Position numbers and translations under genes: made by a program
Notes under the pieces: generated by a model
What the model was told of the DNA's origin: nothing
Database searches by the model: none
Seen by the model: the letters and a program-made list of their open reading frames with translations, nothing else
In this document: positions 1-4,608 of the stretch, one piece after another
Position numbering within the stretch: position 1 is the stretch's first letter
Layout of the letters: each line of letters starts with the position of its first letter
DNA from: Planctomycetota bacterium
GTDB lineage: Bacteria; Planctomycetota; GCA-002687715
Reading direction: 5' to 3'
DNA length: 6,613 bases
NCBI GenBank assembly: GCA_013213915.1
Contig: JABSRK010000212.1
Span: forward strand, 1 to 6,613

Positions 1-510
1 GCCGACTTTTGTCATGGCCTCGGAGATGATTTCGCCGATCGTCGGGTCGTTGTTGGCCGATATGGAGCCGATCTGGGCAATCTCTGCCGAATCGCGTGGG
101 GTCTTCGATACCCGTGAGAGTTCACCGGTAATCGCAATCACAGAGGCGTCGATACCGCGCTTGACTTCCATCGGGTTCATACCGGCGACTATGAGCTTGC
201 TGCCCTCTCGGAACAGTGCCTGAGCGAGCACGGTGGCGGTGGTCGTACCGTCGCCGGCAACGTCGGAAGTCTTACTCGCGACTTCCTTCACCATCTGGGC
301 GCCCATGTTCTCGTAGGGGTCCTGGAGCTCGATCTCCTTCGCCACGGTGACGCCGTCCTTGGTGACGGTGGGGGCACCGAACGATTTTTCGATGACGACG
401 TTGCGGCCCCGGGGCCCGAGCGTGATTTTCACGGCGCGCGCGAGTTTGTTGACGCCGTTGCGGAGGTGCTCGTAGACCTCCTGGTCGAATGCGATCTTCT
501 TTGCTGGCAT
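1..510 (-). CDS. groEL: Chaperonin GroEL (Hsp60), N-terminal 170 residues, cut by window edge
   Basis: This is the N-terminal part of the 60-kDa cytosolic chaperonin that folds proteins in an ATP-driven double ring capped by GroES. The reading frame begins MPAKKIAFDQ and shows the equatorial ATP-binding signatures ITLGPRGRNV (about residues 29-38), TVTKDGVTVA (48-57, with Asp52) and VAGDGTTTATVL (84-95, with catalytic Asp87). It continues through VAGMNPMEVKRGID into ISANNDPTIGE at the start of the intermediate domain. The last visible residue is Gly170 of an expected length near 540. The ATG at 508-510 is preceded by AAGAGG seven bases upstream, and groES ends 30 nt before it, so this is a normal groES-groEL operon. 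All residues expected for ATPase activity in this part are present. Identity is certain. Whether the genome carries further groEL copies cannot be seen here. Confidence 0.98.
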   Translation of the reverse strand, partial: MPAKKIAFDQEVYEHLRNGVNKLARAVKITLGPRGRNVVIEKSFGAPTVTKDGVTVAKEIELQDPYENMGAQMVKEVASKTSDVAGDGTTTATVLAQALFREGSKLIVAGMNPMEVKRGIDASVIAITGELSRVSKTPRDSAEIAQIGSISANNDPTIGEIISEAMTKVG

Positions 511-517
511 TTTGAAA

Positions 518-523
518 CCTCTT
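518..523 (-). promoter_or_regulatory. Ribosome binding site of groEL
   Basis: Read on the minus strand, AAGAGG lies seven bases before the groEL ATG in the 30-nt groES-groEL gap. It is a good Shine-Dalgarno match and supports the start at 510. There is no hairpin or terminator in this gap, consistent with co-transcription of groES and groEL. Confidence 0.8.
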
Positions 524-540
524 TTCTCTGCGTCCCGGCG

Positions 541-831
541 TTAGCCGAGGATCGCGAGGATGTCCTCTTCACCCATGACCATCAGCTCGTCGCCTTCGAC
601 CTTGACCTCCGTTCCCGCATAGGACGAGAACAGAACGCGGTCTCCGGGCTTCACCTGGAAGCCGCCGCGCTCGCCGTTGTCGAGGAGCTTGCCGTCGCCG
701 ACCGCCTCGATGACGCCCTCCTTGGGCTTCTCCTTGGCTTGGTCGGGAAGATAGATGCCGCCGGCCGTCTGATCTTCGGCCTCGACGCGACGCACGATCA
801 CTTTGTCGTTCAGGGGGCGCAGGCTTGCCAT
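541..831 (-). CDS. groES: Co-chaperonin GroES (Hsp10)
   Basis: This 96-residue protein is the heptameric lid of the GroEL folding chamber in the cytosol. It begins MASLRPLNDKVIV, typical of the family. The mobile loop that contacts GroEL is at about residues 18-36, with GGIYLPD at its centre. The C-terminal part contains VKPGDRVLFSSYAGTEVKV (about 60-78) and ends EEDILAILG, the usual GroES finish. Length matches the family norm of about 95-100 residues. The position expected to be a small hydrophobic residue in the GroEL-binding triplet (Ile-Val-Leu in E. coli) is tyrosine here. The gene follows the receiver-domain gene by 35 nt and precedes groEL by 30 nt. No CIRCE inverted repeat, the HrcA heat-shock operator, is visible upstream, so any heat-shock control must use another signal, possibly inside or upstream of the receiver gene. 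Confidence 0.98.
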   Translation of the reverse strand: MASLRPLNDKVIVRRVEAEDQTAGGIYLPDQAKEKPKEGVIEAVGDGKLLDNGERGGFQVKPGDRVLFSSYAGTEVKVEGDELMVMGEEDILAILG

Positions 832-834
832 GGA

Positions 835-846
835 CTCCCTTCTCCT
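835..846 (-). promoter_or_regulatory. Tandem purine-rich ribosome binding site of groES
   Basis: On the minus strand this reads AGGAGAAGGGAG. The AGGAG part (842-846) is ten bases from the ATG and the GGGAG part is three bases away, so either could pair with 16S rRNA. It lies immediately after the hairpin at 847-865. Confidence 0.7.
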
Positions 847-865
847 GCCCGGGTTTCTCCCGGGC
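847..865 (-). promoter_or_regulatory. Perfect GC hairpin between the receiver gene and groES
   Basis: The minus strand reads GCCCGGG, a five-base AGAAA loop, then CCCGGGC: seven uninterrupted GC pairs. It begins one base after the receiver-gene TAG and ends where the groES ribosome binding site begins. No run of T follows, so it is not a typical intrinsic terminator. It may be an mRNA stability or processing element separating the receiver message from groESL, or a modulator of groES translation. The structure is seen directly; the role is inference. Confidence 0.5.
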
Positions 866-866
866 C

Positions 867-1253
867 CTAAAGACTCTCCAGATCGATCAACTCCGCCACC
901 GCTCCGAGGAGCGAGTGGATGTCCAGGGGCTTGTCGAGGCAGCGGTGCGCCCCAAGCCCCTGTGCGCGCTCGACGATGTCCGGAGTGAAGGCTCCGGACA
1001 TGAAGATCACGGGCAAGGAGCCCATGACCTGGAGCAGGCTGGCGAAGATGCGCAGCCCGTCGTCGGCGTGTACGTGGACGTCCAGTATGGAGAAGTGCAC
1101 CGGATGGAAGCGCACCACCTCGATGGCCTCTTCCGCCGACGCGGCGGGAAAGGACCGATGTCCGGCCGCCTCCAGGGCCTCTCCAACGGCCAGACGGACT
1201 CCCCGGTCGTCATCGACGACGAGGGCGTGGAGAGGACGGGGCATGGCGACCAT
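867..1253 (-). CDS. Stand-alone response-regulator receiver (CheY-like) protein
   Basis: This 128-residue cytosolic protein is a single phosphoacceptor receiver domain with no output domain, so it probably signals by protein-protein contact or as a phosphotransfer step. Visible landmarks are the acidic metal-binding cluster ALVVDDD (Asp14-Asp16), the phosphorylated aspartate in ILDVHVHADDG (Asp58), the switch serine in VIFMSGAF (Ser86) and the conserved Lys-Pro in CLDKPLD (Lys108). All catalytic residues are therefore intact. The loop after Asp58 is His-Val-His-Ala-Asp-Asp-Gly rather than the usual Met-Pro-x-x-x-Gly. The ATG at 1253 has GGAG eleven bases upstream; a second ATG at 1244 is possible. 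No histidine kinase is adjacent. The gene lies directly upstream of groES on the same strand and may share its transcript. The family is certain; the partner and role are unknown. Confidence 0.93.
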   Translation of the reverse strand: MVAMPRPLHALVVDDDRGVRLAVGEALEAAGHRSFPAASAEEAIEVVRFHPVHFSILDVHVHADDGLRIFASLLQVMGSLPVIFMSGAFTPDIVERAQGLGAHRCLDKPLDIHSLLGAVAELIDLESL

Positions 1254-1266
1254 GGTGGTGGTGACT

Positions 1267-1278
1267 CCGGAAATCCGG
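1267..1278. repeat. Short dyad overlapping the receiver-gene ribosome binding site
   Basis: CCGGA and TCCGG flank two bases. On the minus strand the second arm supplies the GG of the GGAG preceding the receiver gene, so folding would partly hide that site. The stem is short and could easily be chance in GC-rich DNA. Confidence 0.25.
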
Positions 1279-1396
1279 CTGGGTGGTTGGGGAGCAACTT
1301 CCGTGCCTCTGGGAACTACGGCTTGCGCGGCCCCTCCGGCCTTTGCAAAAATGAGGGCTCTCAGCCTGGGAGGCGCGTACCGGTCCCCGGGGTCGG

Positions 1397-1409
1397 TGAC
1401 AAGTTGTCA
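1397..1409. promoter_or_regulatory. Candidate operator TGACAA-G-TTGTCA
   Basis: This is a perfect 6+6 bp inverted repeat around a single central base in the divergent region between the receiver gene and the HEAT-like gene. It lies 75 bases before the ATG at 1484 and 144 bases before the receiver ATG. It is more AT-rich than its surroundings, and its size suits a dimeric regulator. I cannot assign it to a known regulator family, and no convincing -35/-10 pair could be placed next to it. Confidence 0.4.
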
Positions 1410-1434
1410 GATGGGGGAGACGCGGCTTTCGCCC

Positions 1435-1451
1435 CCTGCCAAGATGGCAGG
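1435..1451 (+). promoter_or_regulatory. Perfect hairpin upstream of the HEAT-like gene
   Basis: CCTGCCA, loop AGA, TGGCAGG form seven uninterrupted pairs, ending 32 bases before the ATG at 1484. No T-run follows, so it is not a normal terminator. It could lie in the 5' leader of this message or be a protein-binding dyad. Function is unknown. Confidence 0.35.
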
Positions 1452-1472
1452 CTACGCCTCTCGCCTTCGGCC

Positions 1473-1476
1473 AGGA
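1473..1476 (+). promoter_or_regulatory. Ribosome binding site that decides the start at 1484
   Basis: AGGA is one base from the ATG at 1478 but seven bases from the in-frame ATG at 1484. Only the second spacing is suitable, so translation most likely begins at 1484 and drops two residues (Met-Asn) from the longest frame. Confidence 0.6.
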
Positions 1477-1483
1477 AATGAAC

Positions 1484-2683
1484 ATGCGTCAACTCGCGCT
1501 CGTGATGGGGATCGCCCTCGGCGTCGTTCTCGTCTGGTTCGCCCTCTCGGGCGGGCTCGGGAGAGCCCCCGCCTCCCTCACAGACGTGTCCGAGGGGACT
1601 CAGAATGCTGGGAGTGCCGGTGGCCCGGGGGGCGCTTCCGGGGAGGAGGTCCCCGGGCCACGCGCGCCGAAGGCTCAACCCAAGTCCCGTCCGCGAGTCG
1701 GGCTCGAGGGCCTGTGCGACGCGCGCGGCGAGGTCGGTGCCGCCGTCTACGAGATCATCCGCAAGACGGTTGGCCAGGAAGCACGGCTGCTCGACCGTAG
1801 TTTCGCCAAGGATGACATCCATCGGGTCATCAGTGCGTGGGCGCAGGACCCGTCGCGCAAGGACGCGGACGTCGATTTCCTGGTCGAGGCGTGGGGCATG
1901 ATGGAGGATCCGACGGCGCGTTACGCGTTGTCGTGGCTGTTCCGGTACGTGAGGGACGACCGGGTCATCGAGCCGTTGAAGGAGCTCGTGGGTCACCATC
2001 CGTGGATCGCCGTTGACGCGATCGCTGGACAGGGCACGCCGTTGGCAGCGAGGACGCTCATCGAGATCAAGGCGCAGCTCGACGAACCGAAGATCCGTAG
2101 TCAGGCGACAATCCGCATCGCACAGAGCGGTTGGGAGGGCGCCGCCGATCATCTGCGCGAAGTCTGGAAGGACGATCGTCTCACGGACGCGGAGCGCTTC
2201 GTAGCCGTGGAGTGCCTCGGTCACGTCGTCTCCGATCCCGAGGCCAGGTTGGCGGCGTACGAGTTGGCGACGGGCCCCGCGCGTCTCCTCAGCGACCTCG
2301 GCGATCGCAACGACGACCACCCCGAGCGCGACCTGCGTTCCGCCGCGGTCATGGCGGTCATGCAGTCCGGCGACCAGACCCTCACTCGCAAGCTGATGGA
2401 TGCCGCCGACGCACCAAATGCGGACGGACGGTTTGCTTCCATGGTCGACCTGCATGTCGGCGTGTACCAGGGTGCCGACATCTCACGCATTGTCCTCGAA
2501 CGGATCGATCGGCGCGGCAAGCTCACGCTCGGGGAGGCGCGTTATCTGAACCGGGTCTGCACCCGGGATGACATGACGCGCCTGCGCAAGATCGAGGAGT
2601 TCGCGGCGACGGCGGAGGCGCGTCAGATGATCCAGGACGCGATCCTGAACGCTGCGGTTCGCCCAGGCGCCTCGGGCAACTGA
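1484..2683 (+). CDS. Membrane-anchored HEAT-like repeat protein, function unknown
   Basis: I do not recognise this 399-residue protein. An N-terminal hydrophobic segment (about residues 4-24) preceded by one Arg looks like a signal anchor or uncleaved membrane helix. It has no lipobox cysteine, so the body probably lies outside the cytoplasm. Residues about 27-70 form a Gly/Ala/Pro/Ser-rich linker. From about 80 to the C-terminus the sequence is almost entirely helical. Between about 130 and 260, units such as DPTARYALSWLFRYVRDDRV and PLAARTLIEIKAQLDEPKIR recur about every 30-40 residues, as in HEAT/Armadillo-type scaffolds. No catalytic motif is seen, suggesting a binding or scaffold role. 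It is the only real gene on the plus strand here, diverging from the receiver gene and converging on the TPR membrane gene with no gap. The ATG at 1478 is an alternative but poorly spaced start. The HEAT assignment is by pattern only. Confidence 0.85.
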   Translation: MRQLALVMGIALGVVLVWFALSGGLGRAPASLTDVSEGTQNAGSAGGPGGASGEEVPGPRAPKAQPKSRPRVGLEGLCDARGEVGAAVYEIIRKTVGQEARLLDRSFAKDDIHRVISAWAQDPSRKDADVDFLVEAWGMMEDPTARYALSWLFRYVRDDRVIEPLKELVGHHPWIAVDAIAGQGTPLAARTLIEIKAQLDEPKIRSQATIRIAQSGWEGAADHLREVWKDDRLTDAERFVAVECLGHVVSDPEARLAAYELATGPARLLSDLGDRNDDHPERDLRSAAVMAVMQSGDQTLTRKLMDAADAPNADGRFASMVDLHVGVYQGADISRIVLERIDRRGKLTLGEARYLNRVCTRDDMTRLRKIEEFAATAEARQMIQDAILNAAVRPGASGN

Positions 2684-2686
2684 TCA
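2681..2686. other. Back-to-back stop codons of two convergent genes (TGATCA)
   Basis: The plus-strand gene ends with TGA at 2681-2683, and the minus-strand gene ends with TGA whose complement is TCA at 2684-2686. Together they form the palindrome TGATCA with no intergenic base. There is no room for a dedicated terminator, so each transcript probably runs into the other gene as antisense. Confidence 0.9.
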
Positions 2687-3229
2687 CCGCGACGATCTGG
2701 CAAGGTGCAGTTCGCGTTCGATCTCGGGTTGGAACGGATGATGGGGTGCGGCCGCGAGCGCCTTGCGTGCATGGTGAGAAGCTCGGTCGGGGCTGCCGTC
2801 GCGCCGCTCCAGCGTCGCCAGGTACAAGCGTACGACGGGGTCAGCGGGGTCGACGTCGAGGAGACTGTCGAGGAGCCTGCGTGCCTCACGGAATTTGCGT
2901 TGGAGGTAGAGGTCTACTGCTTCCTTCAGGCGCTCCTCGCGTCGCGTGACGCCGTGGGGGAGCCGCGCATAGACCGCGAGTCTGAACACGTCGATGAGCG
3001 CGAACAAGCTCAACGCTCCACCCGTTCCGATACCAAATCGTAGCGACCATGAGCCGAGGGGTTCCACCGGCGCGAGCCAGGATACGAAGGCGAGATTCCA
3101 GCAAGCGGACGCGCCGATGAAGAGCAGCAGGCCCCGCCGCGGGCGTCCGATCACGAGGTGACCCAGGCCCGCCACGAGGGAGAGGACGAGGGCGACCCAG
3201 TTCGGCCGGGATGTACGGTCCCGCGCCAC
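2684..3229 (-). CDS. Membrane protein with C-terminal TPR-like region, function unknown
   Basis: This 181-residue protein has three predicted membrane helices (about residues 10-27, 32-53 and 63-88), followed by a charged helical tail. The pattern AGLGHLVIGRPRRGLLLF (about 20-37) resembles the short loop-and-helix motif of small bacterial membrane proteins with a Gly-rich first turn. The tail (about 98-163) looks like two tetratricopeptide units: LKEAVDLYLQRKFREARRLL ending near DVDPADP, then a second ending near AAAPHHP. TPRs bind partner proteins, so a membrane-tethered adaptor is a reasonable inference. I chose the GTG at 3227-3229 because GGGAGG lies eight bases upstream and it follows the thiE TGA by one base. 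The longer frame from an ATG at 3298 would overlap 68 bases of thiE. Translational coupling to thiE is likely. No specific function can be assigned. Confidence 0.82.
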   Translation of the reverse strand: MARDRTSRPNWVALVLSLVAGLGHLVIGRPRRGLLLFIGASACWNLAFVSWLAPVEPLGSWSLRFGIGTGGALSLFALIDVFRLAVYARLPHGVTRREERLKEAVDLYLQRKFREARRLLDSLLDVDPADPVVRLYLATLERRDGSPDRASHHARKALAAAPHHPFQPEIERELHLARSSR

Positions 3230-3230
3230 G

Positions 3231-3884
3231 TCAGCGGCCTCCCGCTTCCAGCGACTCTCGCAACGCGTGGATGACCGCGCCCGGCTCTTCGGCGCCACAC
3301 ACGGCGGATGACGTGGCGATCCGTCTCAGGCCCGCGTCGATTGCCTCCGTGACCGTGGCCGTTCCCATGCCTCCGATCCCGAACGCCGGGACGACCGCGT
3401 GGGGCAAGACGTCGCGTAACCAGTCGGCGCCGAGTCCGGGAGTGTCCTTCGTGGAGGTGTCGAATACGGGTCCGACGCCGATGTAGTCGACAGGCTCGGT
3501 GGCGGATTCCTTGACCTGCTCCAGGTCATGGGTGCTCAGGCCGAGGATCGGCGCTTCCCCGGCAAGCTCGCGCACGGCCCGAGGCGGCAGGTCTCCTTGC
3601 CCCACGTGGACCCCGTCCGCCCCCGCCAGGATGGCCACGTCGATCCGATCATTGACGATCACGGGGACGCGGTGGCGCGCGCATCTTTCGCGGACGTCGT
3701 GGACCCATTCGAGCAACTCGCGATCCCCGCAGCCCGGCTCGCGGACCTGGACGACATCGGCGCCGGCCGTGAGGGCTTCGTCGAGCACTACGAGCGGATC
3801 GAGCCGGCACAGGCTGCGCGTCATCAGCAGGTAGACGCGCGCGTCGAGGAGCCGCTCCCGTGCGACCTCCGGCGAGAGGGTCAT
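3231..3884 (-). CDS. thiE: Thiamine-phosphate synthase (ThiE), with an altered active-site residue
   Basis: ThiE joins HMP pyrophosphate to thiazole phosphate to form thiamine phosphate in the cytosol. The 217-residue length and TIM-barrel motifs fit: QVREP (46-50), VNDRIDVAI (77-85), ADGVHVGQGDLP (89-100), LGLSTHD (114-120), VDYIGVGPVFDTSTKDTPG (132-150) and FGIGGM (168-173). Metal- and phosphate-binding residues Asp79, Asp98, Ser117 and Lys146 are kept. The first motif normally reads Arg-Glu/Asp-Lys, and that lysine, which contacts the pyrophosphate, is proline here (Pro50). Loss of this lysine also occurs in the paralogue TenI, a thiazole tautomerase, but TenI lacks the GQxD motif that this protein keeps, so ThiE remains the better call. 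The ATG at 3884 has no clear ribosome binding site, and an in-frame stop nine bases upstream excludes a longer form. It lies 34 nt after the PhoU gene and one base before the next gene's GTG. Confidence 0.9.
   Translation of the reverse strand: MTLSPEVARERLLDARVYLLMTRSLCRLDPLVVLDEALTAGADVVQVREPGCGDRELLEWVHDVRERCARHRVPVIVNDRIDVAILAGADGVHVGQGDLPPRAVRELAGEAPILGLSTHDLEQVKESATEPVDYIGVGPVFDTSTKDTPGLGADWLRDVLPHAVVPAFGIGGMGTATVTEAIDAGLRRIATSSAVCGAEEPGAVIHALRESLEAGGR
3238..3243 (-). promoter_or_regulatory. Ribosome binding site inside the end of thiE
   Basis: Read on the minus strand, GGGAGG lies within the last codons of thiE and eight bases before a GTG codon. This spacing fixes the start of the TPR membrane gene at 3229 and means its translation can be coupled to that of thiE. 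Confidence 0.65.
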
Positions 3885-3902
3885 GAGCGGAGGATATCAG
3901 CC

Positions 3903-3914
3903 CCGCATCTGCGG
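3903..3914. repeat. Short dyad between the PhoU gene and thiE
   Basis: CCGCA and TGCGG flank TC, giving at best a four- or five-pair stem in the 34-nt gap. No T-run follows, so it is too weak to call a terminator, and read-through into thiE is plausible. No TPP riboswitch (thi-box) fits in this small gap. Confidence 0.25.
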
Positions 3915-3918
3915 CGTG

Positions 3919-4602
3919 TCATGGAATCTCCGGACGCGGCTTCTCGTCGAAGTAGTCGATCTTGTCGAGGGGCATGAAGATCGACGTCGTGATGTTCATG
4001 GAGTGGGAGATGACTCGCTTGAAGTAGCGGTAAGCGAGAACGAGGGTCGCGGGAGCGTTGTGCTCGCTCTCGCTTGCGAGGATCTCCTCGATGCTCTGGT
4101 CGCACCGGTCCTCCATCTCGTTCATCTGGCGTACGAGCGCGCGTGCCTCATCCTCGTCCTGCGAGTCGAACGCCTTGCGTGTCTTGGCCAGCGCCGCGGA
4201 GACCGCGTCCTTGAGCTCAACGAGGTCGCTGTGTGCGGAGGAGTCAGTGCTGATGGCCCCCGCTCGCGGCGTGAGATCGAAGATGTTCTTGGCGTAGTCG
4301 CCGATGCGCTCGGCGTCCTTGACGACGGTCATCAGGACCAGGCACGCGGGCAGGCTCGCCGCGCCGTGGACCGATACGTGCACGACGAGATGACGGCGGA
4401 CGTTCTGCTCGGCCTCGTTGATGCTCCGATCCGTCAAGAAGAGGTCCTTGCGAATGACCTCGGGATCGGTCCCGCCGAGCAGCGCATTGGCGGCGACATC
4501 GAAGCAATGGCGCCCAGCGTCCAGCATGTGGCCGAACTCCGACGTCATCGTGCCCAATCCATCCGAAGCCGAGGGTGTGATGCTCTTGAACCAACTGAAC
4601 AT
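3919..4602 (-). CDS. PhoU-domain phosphate-transport accessory protein
   Basis: This 227-residue soluble helical protein belongs to the PhoU family, which modulates phosphate transporters and phosphate signalling. The clearest landmark is VVKDAERIGDYAKNIFDL (about residues 93-110). It contains the ExxxD metal-binding motif (Glu98, Asp102) of the first three-helix bundle. The matching motif of the second bundle should lie near residues 194-204 but reads FKRVISHSMNI, without the Glu and Asp, so the second metal site appears lost. The full length covers both PhoU bundles. It begins six bases after the cotransporter stop and has no strong ribosome binding site, pointing to translational coupling. 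In many bacteria PhoU domains are fused to the C-terminus of Na+/phosphate cotransporters; here the two parts are separate genes. It is not next to pst genes, so it is probably not the classical PhoU of the Pst/PhoR system. Confidence 0.9.
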   Translation of the reverse strand: MFSWFKSITPSASDGLGTMTSEFGHMLDAGRHCFDVAANALLGGTDPEVIRKDLFLTDRSINEAEQNVRRHLVVHVSVHGAASLPACLVLMTVVKDAERIGDYAKNIFDLTPRAGAISTDSSAHSDLVELKDAVSAALAKTRKAFDSQDEDEARALVRQMNEMEDRCDQSIEEILASESEHNAPATLVLAYRYFKRVISHSMNITTSIFMPLDKIDYFDEKPRPEIP

Positions 4603-4608
4603 AGTGAG

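Noticed and set aside
847..865. Intrinsic terminator of the receiver gene
   Set aside because: The stem is strong, but the bases after it on the minus strand are AGGAGAAGGG, not a T-run.
832..866. CIRCE/HrcA operator upstream of groES
   Set aside because: The inverted repeat here is GC-only with a five-base loop and does not match TTAGCACTC-N9-GAGTGCTAA. The receiver upstream region lacks it too.
825..1481. Plus-strand open frame opposite the receiver gene
   Set aside because: The minus-strand frame has every receiver-domain catalytic residue; this one has no recognisable content.
1361..2455. Long minus-strand open frame of 364 codons opposite the HEAT-like gene
   Set aside because: Its translation is Arg/His/Pro-rich with no recognisable domain, and the plus-strand frame has a membrane anchor, a ribosome binding site and helical-repeat texture. 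It is a GC-driven shadow.
3230..3298. Longer N-terminus of the TPR membrane protein from an ATG at 3298
   Set aside because: It would overlap thiE by 68 bases and add a poorly structured Arg-rich leader. The GTG at 3229 has a well-spaced GGGAGG and follows the thiE stop by one base.
3231..3884. TenI (thiazole tautomerase) instead of ThiE
   Set aside because: Pro50 recalls the loss of the lysine in TenI, but the VND, GQxD, STH and TxTK motifs of ThiE are all present.
3885..3918. TPP riboswitch before thiE
   Set aside because: The gap is only 34 nt, far too short for a thi-box aptamer, and no CUGAGA-type core is present.
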